From positions 19,344,001-19,408,000 of the forward strand of contig OX387203.1 of the NCBI GenBank assembly GCA_947561715.1: a DNA stretch of 64,000 bases, read 5' to 3'. The position numbers were made by a program, and so were the translations under genes. Positions 41,801-51,770 of this stretch are shown here, in pieces (positions within the stretch are counted from its first letter, which is position 1; each line of letters opens with the position of its first letter). The DNA comes from Ascidia mentula. Taxonomy: Eukaryota > Chordata > Ascidiacea > Phlebobranchia > Ascidiidae. A model generated the notes under the pieces. The model ran no database searches, was not told the origin of the DNA, and worked only from the letters and a program-made list of their open reading frames with translations.

Positions 41801-44800
41801 AGCCGATTCGTAATTTTTCAGATGAAAAACTCCAACAGGCAGTTGATGAATTTAAACAACATCAGTTGGAAAATCTCGTTCCAGATGTGATTCCATTTAG
41901 TCACAAGTTTAACAAAGCTGACATTCCTGAGGTAGATCCAATCCTAATGGAAACAGACATTTATGAAGGACTTGATGCTAAAAAGGCAGAAGAATACAAA
42001 CCTTCATCTGCAGAAAGGAATGCAAACCTAACTGTTGGGAAAAAGGTAAATATCAAAGATCTTATTTCAAGCTTTAAAACAAGCAAGGGTAATGGAAATT
42101 TCATCTCATTATATGGCGCTGCTGGTTGTGGAAAAACAACAATGTCAAAAAGAATATCCAAACATTTAAGAAACTCACACTTGGTGCTTAATCTCAGTTT
42201 CAAAGATATAAACTATGATGATGAAACACTAACTCTTCAGCAGCTCTTGCTTGACAGACAGTTCCCTGATGTGGAACAATCAGTCCTTAATGCTACTTTT
42301 CAATGGATAAAAAAGAACCAGGGCAAATGTGCAATAGTATGTGATGGTTTGGATCAGGCCACATGGTCAGTAGCAGACATGAAGTCAGTTAATGTAACAT
42401 ATGATACAGGATTAAAAGTTCAACAGCTAATTGCAAATCTCTGTGGCAAAAAGTTACTTAGAAAGTCTTCATTGATTTTCACATCTCGTCCCCATTCCCT
42501 GCTCTCAATTCCTGTAGATCTTCGACCGCAACAAACCATTTATGTCCACGATCTTTCTGCTGACGACATGAAGAAGTTGTTTGATTTCTATGCTGCAGAA
42601 GAGGCCAAGAAACTGTGGAAATCGTTTGAAACCAAATCCCCACAAGTACTTAACTTTTGCTGTAATCCATTGCTTTTGCAGTTTGTAGTTTATGCTGGTT
42701 TATTTGGGCCCACAAACCACATTCACACACTTACAGACATTTTTGAAGCTGTCCTAGAACAACTTGGTAACACTCAATATGCCAAGGGGGAAAAGATGGA
42801 AAAGTTAAGAGAGCCCCTTGGCGAAATGGCATACAACGGAATGAAACGTAAAACGGTCATGTTCACTCAAGCTGACCTCCTAAATGTTGGTTTGGAAGAT
42901 ATAAACGTGCAGGATGTAGTACTAAAAATGGCCACACATTCCTGGCACTCAAGTCGAAAGCTTTTTGACGGGGAAAATGCGATCTTCTATTATATGCACC
43001 AATTACTCCAGGAGTATTTCGCAGCCTATTACATTTCTATGCTCATGCCTGAAGAAGAATTCGACCAATTCGTCGATAAGTTGGTGAAAGAATCACACTG
43101 GGGCCCAACACGTCGTTTTGTCTGCGGTATTTTGCTTGGTAACAAATCCGGTATGTACAGCACGTTAAGCCCAACCTTTATTATTTACTAACCATTATTT
43201 CAATTCCTACGACATACAACAAAGCTTCTGGAAGTGACCGTGCTGAACACAGTTTGGAATGTGATACAACCAACAATGCTACAAGCCATGCATCAAGCTC
43301 CAGGATTCAAGAAATACGTCAGTTGTATCCTTGCTTATAAAATATTTCTTTTGTAAAATATTGATGATGGCAAATAATGTGAACATATTTCTTGTTATCA
43401 TCGGTACTAATGGACCCATTCAATTTCGCAATATTGGATCTAAGTACTTGCTGAATATTTTTATTAGTAGTATGTAATGCTTCTGGTGCACACATTGTTT
43501 TGCAGCTTCTGAAAGGACTCCAATAACTGAGGGATCCTCTCTACCAGGCACACATTGTGTTGCAACATCTTCTAAACATCATCATGCAAATGACCTGCAG
43601 GAAAATGGTGATGAGTTTTACCATTTTACCATATTAGGGAATTAGAAAATCACTCACGAAACTTTTGTTTCTGTATATTTTTCTGTTTATTTATTTTAAT
43701 TGTGCAACAAAGTGGATCTCAAAAGTCTTTAGGCTTCCATGGAAATAAAATGTAATAAAATTTAATTCACAGCTTCTGATCACTGTTCATCACGAAACTC
43801 TGCTACATCGACAGCTAACATTGATAACGATCATCGAGAAGGAGGTAATTTATATCACAATTCATCATTTGCAAAAACATTTTACCTCTGCGATAAAAGT
43901 CCACAGTAATCCTTTTCCTTTCACTGTCGTGGTTTGTGTTCATTTGAAAATCAAAATGCAATTATTTTTTAATTTGTAGTCAAAAACTATCACATTTTGT
44001 TACAAGTGTGAAAGTATATACGACTATGTATGTGAAAGTATATATGACACATTATGTATGAGAAATTATATATGACATATTATATATGTGAAAGTATATA
44101 CGAATATGTATGTGAAAGTATATACGACATATTATGTATGAGAAAGTATATATGACATATTATGTATGTAAAAGTATATATGACATATTGTATATGTGAA
44201 AGTATATACGACATATTATGTATGTGAAAGTATATGCGACATATTATGTATGAGAAAGTATATATGACATATTATATATATGAAAGTATATGTGACATAT
44301 TATGTATATGAAAGTACATGTGACATATTGTATATGTGAAAGTATATACGACATATTATGTATGTGAAAGTATATATGACATATTATGTATGCGAAAGTA
44401 TATACGACATATTATGTATGAGAAAGTATATGTGACATATTATGTATATGAAAGTACATGTGACATATTACGTATGTGAAAGTATATATGACATATTGTA
44501 TATGTGAAAGTATATACGACATATTATGTATGTGAAAGTATATACGACATATTATGTATGGGAAAGTATATACGACTATGTGAATATTATGTATGTGAAA
44601 GTATTTTTGACATACTATGTATGTTAAAGTATATGTTTTTCTACGAGGCTTTGATATGTTACTGTTTTTTGATATTCCTTAAAAATTATATTTAGGCAAA
44701 TTATCAACGCTAATCGGAAAACTTTCCAAGTTCTTCAAAAAAAGCCGAAAGCTTTATAATAAAGGTAAGATTTTTTTTTGTTTCTCAAATCTACAATTTT

Positions 44801-47800
44801 CCATCAACACAATTTCCTTTGGTTTTTGCGTTATCGTTTTGCATTTAAAATTGCCACAACTATGTAAAAAATATTAAAAAATTTAATTAGCGACAATTAT
44901 TTCACTGCTTGCATGTACTGTTTACAACATTACATTGTATTTTACCCTTTTTACTTGAGTAAGTTGGATGTGGAAATACCATGTAACATATGTGTTTTAA
45001 CAGATAGAGGAACCAGCACTGATGAACATGAATTTGAGTCAACCAGGATTCCAGCAGCTGATACACCAACAAAAACTGGTAATTTAGGATGTTTTCAGAA
45101 GACAGTTTACTTTTTTCAATACAAGTGATTTGCCCAACATTGATATACCTAGTCACCTATATTAATTTGGGTTTATTGTTATGAAAAGTTTTCATACAAT
45201 ACATTTTCAAGTAACTCACCCAATTAGTTAGAAAATTTAATTTTTCTTTGCTCAAAAAGCACTTTAACATGTATACAGTATGTTTATTAATAGTTTTGCA
45301 TGCTTCAGAACCTGGCAATGTAGCCTTGCTGGATTAGTGGGACGATCCTAACAATCATGCGATTGCATGAATTATCACAACATTGTTAAATGTGCACATT
45401 TACAATTAATATGCAAAACAAAATGACATGGGCACCAATAAAACTATAACAGCCACTGATAAAATGAAACTAGAAAATTAGGGGGAAGTCAAAGGTTGGT
45501 CAGGGACGACCCAACCAGACCGTACACCGGTTATCGCATGTTAAGTCAAAAATATATATGAAAGCGGTTATTTGTGGTTCAGCTGTTGAAGGAAAATAAC
45601 CCTTAGAAAATATAAATATGTGCAAAGTGCGTTACATAACCAGAAATTGGGTTTCAGCTAGGATTGTCATTGGGTCGTGGTTGCCATTCTTTGTTCGTTT
45701 TTCTCATACAGATTACTTTGTCTCTAAATTGTAACACATGTTTTTTAACAGCGAGTGAAATCACCAGGACTGCTGCAGATGAACTTAAGGCATCCAGAAT
45801 ATCTCAAACTGGTGGTAAAGCTCAAGGACAGGGTAGAGTATTTAAATTCTGCCCTAAACACACATGTTATGCACGGTGTCAGTAATTTGACAGTGATCCA
45901 GCACCCTTCACACTTGAGGAACAATAGCATGGTAGTTGGTTACTTCAATAACAACCTTTTTCCTGCACAAAATATTTTGCTGTATTTATTATGTCCACTG
46001 AAATCGTAAAAGCAAATAACAGAGCTATATGTGAAAGGTACTGCCCTTAATGTACAGGATTGTTTTTTTGACTTGTTAAACTTGTCTGTCCCATGGAAGG
46101 CATTGCCTTCCAGCCAGTTAGTTGGTCGTCGTCATGTACTGATGATGAGTACTGAAGTGATGGAAACATCAGATTTTAGTTCTCCCAAATATCAGCACCA
46201 TCTTAAGCTTTCACATATATCTTTGTTCTACCGTATTTACTCGATTGTAAACCGCCCTCGACTGTAAGTCACACGTAAACATCATAGTGTTTAGTGCAGT
46301 ACAACAAATATTGTCACCAAATCTGTCGTTCAAAATTGTTACCCTGGAAACCATCTACCATCAAACGTGTCTGTACGAAGGGGGTTAAAGGTTAAATTTA
46401 ATGAACGCAGAACGGAAGACCCAATATTAGTGCGCCTATTATTACTACTACTGCAAAGTTAGTAGTTGTAAATAGTGGATACTAGCAGGATACCGACACA
46501 AACCTTTCAAATATTATGGTGGTAATAAATGGTTGTGAAACAATAAAATATACTTGGGTGCAAAATATATGGAGTTAATAACTTTGAAAATGAAAGCCAA
46601 AGCTAAAATGCTGTTGATCATTGGTAAACGTTTCGAACATTGTAGTACTGATGATGAACCCAGTTAGTGTTCGAAACGTTTACCAATGATCAACAGCATT
46701 TTAGCTTTGGCTTTCATTTTCAAAAAAAAGATATAAATAATCACAAGTGTTATATGTGACCTTCCACTGCTTACTGTAAGTTATATGTGTGGAAAAACAC
46801 GCAAGTTTAATTATTTCTTACATTAAAATACGTGGCAACTATATTCATCGCAAATGTTGGTTTTGTTTGTTTTGTAGTCAAACGTGGGGAAAAGTTGTTG
46901 CAGAAACTTTCCCAATTCCTTCAAAAAGAACTTGGACCAGTTTTAGATGGATTGAAACTACGAGGTTAGTGTTTATTACCAGTTTAATGCGTGATTGTAA
47001 AAATAACTGTTACGTCACGCTTGATAATATGACGTTACACTCTCATTTTCCCCATAGAATTGAAAGTGAACGAAATGTTTTTGGTTTGAGATGAAAGTTT
47101 TGATGGAAGGATATTTTTGTCGAATCCTCCATGTTTGTTTTAATAAACTTGTTTCTGTTTCAGATTTCCTCGGGGATTTACAGGAAGTTGACGAAATATT
47201 CAGGGATAAAATCGCCCTCTCTTGTCCTGGGGCGTTGAGTTTAACCGGAATTCCACTGAAGATTTCGGATGTTTTCGCTCTCGCGGATTTCCTCCCTCGG
47301 ATTCGAAAACCCGGTTTGGGGCTGTGGTTGAGGGAATGCCAACTTAATTCCGAAACCTTCAACATTATTTGTGAAGCGATTATGAAGATGGAACCAAAAG
47401 TTTGTTTGTGAATAAATATTTGTTCGAAATATTTTCATAAAGCTTTACTTTTTGTTAAAAATTAAAACATGGAGTTAATTTTAATCCGGTTTTAAGTAAA
47501 ATTTCATTTTTAAAAGTTTGAAACCAAGATTTTCGACCAATCTTTATATTTTGAATAGTTGGGGTTTTCCCACCTGGGTCACAAAAATTTTGAAGAAATT
47601 GGTGTTGGAAATATTTGTCGGATTCTCCCTAAAGTGGATGAGCTGTGGCTGGTTGAGTGCAGAATCGGTTCCGAATCTATTCGAATCCTGAGGGAGGAGA
47701 TCGGAAAACTGGAAAACCCGGCAAGTATTCTGTTTAATTTAAACAAAAACATTTTGTAAATTTTAATGAAATTGAAAGTTTTGATTTTGTTTCAGCCGAA

Positions 47801-47825
47801 AGTTTTGGGTTTGGATCGTCAGTAA
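38848..47825 (+). CDS. NLR-type receptor: NACHT domain plus leucine-rich repeats (13 exons)
   Basis: Probable cytosolic innate-immune sensor of the NOD-like receptor kind. My model is 38848-38898, 39743-39851, 41822-43150, 43225-43317, 43506-43607, 43773-43844, 44696-44764, 45004-45078, 45752-45814, 46878-46964, 47164-47399, 47559-47720 and 47796-47825. It totals 2,478 nt, or 825 aa plus stop. Every junction has AG acceptors and GT donors (one GC) and agrees in phase: the first intron is phase 0, the next nine phase 1, the last two phase 0. The start ATG opens MSERQTEQADAQNIHTE. The N-terminus is short and low-complexity with no CARD or death domain visible, unlike many NLRs. NACHT is at about residues 150-460 and LRRs fill the C-terminus. 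Additional exons in the 2-kb second intron cannot be excluded. Symbol left empty because the orthologue is uncertain. Confidence 0.8.
39115..39640 (+). mobile_element. Penelope-like element fragment in NLR intron 1
   Basis: 39181-39478 reads as the end of a PLE GIY-YIG endonuclease (KRLKKHRRDVESKDVSK, then KRLFLESLHIHKN), strongly 5'-truncated. It is followed by a CTGATGA...GAAACGTC motif at 39557-39591. A tail (CGTCGAATAAAT, TATTTTATGCC, AGAGCAGTACATTTCAAA) occurs inverted at 39117-39170 and direct at 39588-39635, so the fragment lies between inverted terminal pieces, a known PLE arrangement. Its protein differs from the 48-50 kb element, so it is a separate PLE family. It lies wholly inside the first NLR intron (38899-39742), in the same direction as the gene. 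Confidence 0.75.
39557..39591 (+). ncRNA. Hammerhead-like motif of the intron-1 PLE fragment
   Basis: CTGATGA (39557-39563), GTCT...AGAC hairpin, GAAAC, GTC. One extra base separates the core from stem II compared with the standard hammerhead, and I see no clear stem I, so this is only a candidate. Confidence 0.35.
39852..41821 (+). other. NLR intron 2, no further exon confirmed
   Basis: About 2 kb between the second exon and the NACHT exon. A strong acceptor at about 40997 (TTCTTCCTCCAATATAG) and the open frame 41405-41671 were examined, but neither gives an exon that keeps phase 1 on both sides with a good donor. Two similar TATAGCTGG-containing stretches (about 40837 and 41204) suggest a decayed repeat. 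Confidence 0.4.
41822..43150 (+). CDS. NACHT exon of the NLR gene
   Basis: A single 1,329-bp exon codes the nucleotide-binding module. It starts after CGTAATTTTTCAG (so the frame opens DEKLQQAVDEF) and ends at TCCG before GTATGT. Seen in order: Walker A GAAGCGKTT (near 42115), Walker B CAIVCDGLDQ, sensor-1-like SSLIFTSRPHS, a CCNPLLLQFV helix, and the winged-helix/HD2 signature YYMHQLLQEYFAAYY. The upstream in-frame sequence has no ATG, so this is an internal exon and not the start of the protein. NACHT ATPases drive nucleotide-dependent oligomerisation in NLRs; here that role is inferred from the motifs. All key nucleotide-binding residues appear intact. Confidence 0.93.
43225..45814 (+). 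CDS. Six small linker exons of the NLR gene
   Basis: Six exons of 93, 102, 72, 69, 75 and 63 bp (43225-43317, 43506-43607, 43773-43844, 44696-44764, 45004-45078, 45752-45814) all begin and end in phase 1. Any subset can therefore be included or skipped without a frame change. Five encode Ser/Thr-rich, probably disordered pieces (for example ASEITRTAADELKASRIS), several opening with the same CTTCTGA-type start. The one at 44696 encodes a basic helix (KLSTLIGKLSKFFKKSRK) related to the exon at 46878 (KLLQKLSQFLQKELG). They look like products of exon duplication. The joint between NACHT and LRR is normally compact in NLRs, so this long modular spacer is unusual. Confidence 0.7.
43990..44640. repeat. 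28-bp minisatellite in NLR intron 6
   Basis: About twenty copies of a 28-bp unit with the core GACATATTATGTATG and GAAAGTATATA. Small changes (GTATGAGAAAG, GTATATGAAAG, CGACTATG) give subtypes. The array fills most of the intron between exons 43773-43844 and 44696-44764. Parts read as open frame only because the unit lacks stops in some registers. Confidence 0.92.
46140..46180 (+). other. Weak hammerhead-like motif
   Basis: CTGATGATGAGTACTGAAG followed by GATGGAAACATCAG in NLR intron 9. The core and GAAA are present at suitable spacing, but stem II is poor. Possibly another PLE terminal relic. Confidence 0.2.
46583..46724. repeat. Perfect 57-bp inverted repeat with hammerhead-like loop
   Basis: 46583-46639 is the exact reverse complement of 46668-46724; I checked all 57 bases. 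The 28-base spacer carries CTGATGA (46648-46654), and GAAC/GTTC plus GAAAC continue into the right arm. In RNA this would be a long uninterrupted hairpin. It lies in NLR intron 9, about 150 bp before the exon at 46878. It resembles two head-to-head copies of a PLE terminal piece. Confidence 0.9.
46878..47825 (+). CDS. Helical and LRR exons, C-terminus of the NLR gene
   Basis: Exons 46878-46964, 47164-47399, 47559-47720 and 47796-47825. The first encodes a helix (KLLQKLSQFLQKELG). The next two carry ribonuclease-inhibitor-type leucine-rich repeats: LGLWLRECQLNSETF and later ELWLVECRIGSESI, each followed by a helix (IICEAIM, ILREEI). The last exon encodes PKVLGLDRQ and a TAA stop at 47823-47825. 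The repeat number is low, about three, compared with many vertebrate NLRs. The final intron uses a GC donor (GCAAGT) with a normal TTTCAG acceptor; GC-AG introns are a known minor class. Confidence 0.8.
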
Positions 47826-47944
47826 ACATTTGTTCCTCTCATCCGATGAAGACTCCAGTGGTCCGGATAAAATCAAAACCCGGGGATCTGCCAGAATTAA
47901 TTTTTGTGTTTTTATGAATTGTCGAAATGAAAGATTTCATTGTA

Positions 47945-47950
47945 AATAAA
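47945..47950 (+). terminator. Poly(A) signal of the NLR gene
   Basis: AATAAA lies 120 bp after the NLR stop codon, within AT-rich sequence. The PLE coding frame begins about 20 bp later, so the NLR transcript probably ends right at the element boundary. Confidence 0.55.
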
Positions 47951-47997
47951 ATTATGATCAAATATATGAAGACCTGGGGGAAGAGACTCGTGTTTAC

Positions 47998-49287
47998 GTG
48001 GAGTTGGCAGAATCAAAATTACGAAACCTTGCACCAAAAGCTAAACAGATTTACAAGGTCAACAACAATTTAAATTTTCAGAAGAGAAAAAGTTTACTTA
48101 AACTTCGTAAAGCGGTCCACAATAAACGAGTTGTAATTTGCAAATCGGATAAGGATAGAAAAATTGTAATTTCTTCTATCAAAGACTACAACCACATAAT
48201 GAAAAGAGAACTTTCACGTTTTGAAATATACAGCGAAGATCCCGAACAAACGTCACATATCCTTGAAACAATACAGTCCCAGTGCAATTCACATATAACG
48301 GAGTTATTTAGCATTGGGGCTATTTCGGAAGAATTGCTGTTCTACAGCACAGGTATCAAGTTCACTGATGGCCATTTTCACAAGGTATCTGGATTAACAG
48401 CGAAGTATTTCTGTAATAAGAAACCAGCTTATGCGTACCCACTTTTTAAAACGCATAAACTATCTACACAACAACTCCAGAGCGTGAATGTTTACGACAT
48501 TCCAGTCAGACTGGTACAATCAGCTGGCGATACGTGTACCTCCCGTGCCACAGCTCTTCTTGAGCACCTGTTGAAACCGATCAGCATTACTTTTTGCTGC
48601 TCCACTGTAAATGAGTACTGCAAAGATAGCCAACACTATCTTAAAGAACTAACAGCGTGGCAACAAAGCAATCCAAACTTTCGAGGATCCACAAAAGACT
48701 TACACATTGTAGCAGGGGACGTAGTATCCCTGTACCCAAACATCAGCAGGGATCTTATTCGGAAGGCACTAACTTGCGCATTACGACGCCATTCCGGATA
48801 TAGTCCAAAGGCGCAAAAAACGTTAGTCAAACTCTGCCTATATACCATCAATAATTTACTGGTGCAGTTTGATAACGTCATTTACCGACAAAAAGAAGGT
48901 ATGGCAGCTGGCGACAACGACTCGGTATCAATCGCCAACATTGCACTTCATTATGTAATACAATCAGTCGCAAAGATTCTTAACGCCGCACATCTTTTCA
49001 AAAGGTTCATTGACGATGTCATTTGGGTTTCTACGGGAGAAGACATAACATCAAATATATGCTCAAAACTCACGGAAGCATTTTCTTCCGTAGGACTGCA
49101 GATTGTGTTCCGGCAAATGCGCATCAAGAATGGTAACACTTCTGTAGAGTTTCTGGATGTGTGGCATGTGCCGGATTGCGAATCTAGTTTTGGGTTTGTC
49201 ACCAAGAACTTTGTTAAGGAAAAGAGCGGTGTTTCCTTCATGGAACATCTTATCACCCAGGACACATTTACAAGTCCATTATTCTAG
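47998..49287 (+). CDS. PLE reverse transcriptase part
   Basis: 429 codons are shown from a GTG in an open frame that extends slightly further upstream. RT landmarks in order: PLFKTHK (about 148-154), a LVQSAGDTCTSRA block, catalytic motif A GDVVSLYPN (240-248), motif B GMAAGDNDSVSIAN (301-314), catalytic FIDD (337-340) with FKR before it, and a NTSVEFLDV segment (380-388) like motif D/E. PLE RTs are closest to telomerase and use target-primed synthesis. The catalytic aspartates look intact. It makes cDNA from the element's RNA. The codon pattern and sequence are unrelated to the neighbouring NLR gene. Confidence 0.9.
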   Translation: MELAESKLRNLAPKAKQIYKVNNNLNFQKRKSLLKLRKAVHNKRVVICKSDKDRKIVISSIKDYNHIMKRELSRFEIYSEDPEQTSHILETIQSQCNSHITELFSIGAISEELLFYSTGIKFTDGHFHKVSGLTAKYFCNKKPAYAYPLFKTHKLSTQQLQSVNVYDIPVRLVQSAGDTCTSRATALLEHLLKPISITFCCSTVNEYCKDSQHYLKELTAWQQSNPNFRGSTKDLHIVAGDVVSLYPNISRDLIRKALTCALRRHSGYSPKAQKTLVKLCLYTINNLLVQFDNVIYRQKEGMAAGDNDSVSIANIALHYVIQSVAKILNAAHLFKRFIDDVIWVSTGEDITSNICSKLTEAFSSVGLQIVFRQMRIKNGNTSVEFLDVWHVPDCESSFGFVTKNFVKEKSGVSFMEHLITQDTFTSPLF

Positions 49288-49301
49288 GTGAAGCATGTCG
49301 T

Positions 49302-50099
49302 TTGCGTCGCCTGAATGAAAGACAAAAACACTACCAACAAAGCCTAGATCGACTTCAGGACAAGTGTATAAAACCGGGCTTCTCGAAGAAGCTTATTAGT
49401 GAAAATATTGCACAGGCAAGAACTTGGACAGAGCGTTTTCGTGATGCCACCGACAAGGGCAAAATCCCAATAGTTGCTTGGAGCACCGCCTTTCCTCAAG
49501 TGCTTAAACTAACGCATAAAGAGAAAGAATTGAAAAGCCAAGCAAGAATTGTTTACAAACGACCGCCATCTTTGGGAAATATTCTGACCAACTACCGGCA
49601 ACTGGCATTGCAAACAGACTGCAGCAGGACTGCGGGGAGTTACGCTTGTAGACGGTGCGCAATGTGCGGACACCATGGCAACCATAAATCTATGGTCAAT
49701 GAAACCACCAATTTAACGACAAACACAGGTAAAGAATACCAACTAACGCAATACCTAACCTGTGCAAGTTATGGCATTTACGTTGCAACGTGCCAAATCT
49801 GTCATGAGCAGTACGTTGGTCAGACCAAAAATAAATTCTCAAAACGATGGACGCAACATAGGTCAGATTGGAATATGACAACATGCAAAACGGGGAGTAC
49901 CGACAAGACGGCCCTGCGCCACCATTACTTAAGCGCACACCCCTCGTCAAGTCAACACCAGCCCATTGAAAGCTGTTTTGCAGTGACATTTGTTGAACAA
50001 CCGATGGTCAACAGGCTGGATGTTTGCGAAGCCAAATGGTTAAACCTTACGCAGGCCTCAATAAACATTCAAAAAATGATCATTCCCAGAATTCGGTGA
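49302..50099 (+). CDS. PLE GIY-YIG endonuclease part
   Basis: 265 codons. The N-terminal 100 residues link to the RT. A Cys-rich stretch (CRRCAMCGHHGNH, about 116-128) resembles the zinc-finger linker typical of PLEs. Then comes the nuclease: GIYVATC (158-164), YVGQT (171-175), an Arg in KRWTQHR (181-187) and a Glu in EAKW (243-246), which fit GIY-YIG active-site positions. The family nicks target DNA for insertion. The first codon listed is not ATG, because this domain is normally part of one protein with the RT. Confidence 0.87.
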   Translation: MRRLNERQKHYQQSLDRLQDKCIKPGFSKKLISENIAQARTWTERFRDATDKGKIPIVAWSTAFPQVLKLTHKEKELKSQARIVYKRPPSLGNILTNYRQLALQTDCSRTAGSYACRRCAMCGHHGNHKSMVNETTNLTTNTGKEYQLTQYLTCASYGIYVATCQICHEQYVGQTKNKFSKRWTQHRSDWNMTTCKTGSTDKTALRHHYLSAHPSSSQHQPIESCFAVTFVEQPMVNRLDVCEAKWLNLTQASINIQKMIIPRIR

Positions 50100-50435
50100 A
50101 TAACATCTTGTTGACGGTTTATTGATGTGTCCCACGGTTGCAACGTATTCCTGTTCATTGGTTTTTATCATCGCCCTTTCTACGTTCTCATGTGTTGTGT
50201 TTACGGCGTATACGTTCGTGCTGCAGGTGGTGTAGCGTTGCGTTGCGTGTCACGTCATTCGGCTTATCTTTGCGCCTCTGAAGTCTGAACGCCTTCCATT
50301 GCACTGTAGTGCATAGGGAAGGCAGCAGTACAGGGTTTCTTTTTTTTTTAACTTTAGTAGTTTTATTATATATTATATTTTATTTTAATTTATTTTATTC
50401 TTGAATTTATTTACCGTATAGCTTTCTGTGTTTAT

Positions 50436-50483
50436 TTGCAAATTCGAATTTGCAGAAACTGAGGATGCCAGTTCAGGCGAAAT
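50436..50483 (+). other. Palindrome plus hammerhead-like motif at PLE 3' end
   Basis: TGCAAATTCGAATTTGCA (50436-50453) is a perfect 18-bp palindrome. Six bases later comes CTGAGGA (50459-50465), a GCC/GGC hairpin and GAAA (50479-50482), in hammerhead-like order. As in other PLE-linked motifs here, one extra base sits between core and stem II. Confidence 0.4.
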
Positions 50484-50892
50484 CGATTTTTTACTAATAA
50501 ATCAGCTGACTCAATTCGAAACTTCTGCTAGTTTCATTGAATTCTTGATACTAAATAGGAGATTGGTGTCGCTGATTAGTAAACAATGCCAACCAGAGGG
50601 CTAGATTCGGAAAAAACCAAGGGAACAGTATATATATGAAGTGAAATATGTCTGGAGCAGAAAGTGCGAAGATTTCCGACATTTTTTTGTTTTCAGAAGA
50701 AACAACAGCAGGGATTATTTATAGAATGGAATGTTATCATGAAGGAACTCACGGATTAACTCAGATTCAAATTAAATCTTGCAAATGTTTAACAAAAATA
50801 ATCTATTGGACTTTTTCTGTAAATATTTTGATAAAAATAAAGGAAGTGAAACATCCACAAAATTATAACGACCGAGGAAAAATCGAATCCAT

Positions 50893-51770
50893 TTACCATC
50901 AACGTTGTTACGTCACAAAGAATAGTTTATCATAGTTTAAAAGAGGGTTTATAAAGAGGTAGCGACTTGTGTTTTCAGTATGTTTGTTATGTGTATCTCC
51001 TTATCATTCGTTTCAAATTTCAAGTTTCTGTGACGTCTCCTTCGTGGTTACGTACGATTCCGCACTTTGTACCCCCTTTTGCCACCAACGGCGACAGAGT
51101 GCGTGGAGGTGTGTGTGTGATTCGAGGTGTACAAGCTAAATTACTGCTCCGATTAATGTGAATTTTGGTACGATTGCACAGAAGGGACGGTGTTATCAGT
51201 TGGTTAAAATTTTGATCGAATGCATCTATCATCAACATTATTACGTCACAAACCATAGTTTATCATAGTTTAAAAGAGGGTTTATAAAGAGGTAGCGACT
51301 TGTGTTTTTAGTATGTTTGTTATGTGTCCCTTGTTGGCATTCGTACTTGATTTGAAGTTTCTGCAACGTCTCCTTCATGGTTACGTACTATTTCACACTA
51401 TGATAGTTGTTTACCGCCCACGGCGCTGAAGCGCATTAACATAGGTTGAAGTTTAGGTCATTTATGAGAGAAATACTTGTCGGATTTGGTTGCAAATGAG
51501 CTCGATTGTCAAGGAGGGGCTCTTCTTTATAATATGTGACAACCAATTAAAACTGACGTAAAATGTAGTTGTTACGTCACAAACAAAAGTTTGTCGTCGA
51601 TTGAAATAGGATTAATATTTCGTTATCGCCTAGATTTTGTTGTATGTTTTTTTAGTCACACTTGAGGTTGTCTATGCGAAATATTAAGTCCGACATCTCC
51701 TTCAGGGTGACGTACAATTGTACACTGTGCGACATATTTACCGCCAACGGCGCTAAAACGCGCAATGCTC
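50893..51770 (+). repeat. Three tandem repeats of about 335 bp
   Basis: Blocks starting near 50893, 51228 and 51562 share ACGTCACAAA, a TAGTTTATCATAGTTT stretch (first two), TATGTTTGTTATGTGT, ACGTCTCCTTC.TGGTTACGTAC and CCGCC.ACGGCG. The first two are close; the third is more diverged. No coding potential is seen. The third block ends just before segmental copy B. Confidence 0.75.

Larger units (their letters stand above)
47965..50490 (+). mobile_element. Penelope-like retroelement, near full-length coding region
   Basis: Contains a Penelope-type reverse transcriptase followed by a GIY-YIG endonuclease, the hallmark pair of endonuclease-bearing PLEs. The coding part is nearly whole, with about one break between the two domains; the RT frame is open a little upstream of its first recognised start. 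Downstream (to about 50490) is non-coding sequence ending with an 18-bp palindrome and a hammerhead-like motif. No long terminal repeats are visible beside it. It lies immediately 3' of the NLR gene in the same orientation. Its endonuclease end matches the minus-strand fossil at 36154-36300, so at least two copies of this family are present. Confidence 0.88.
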
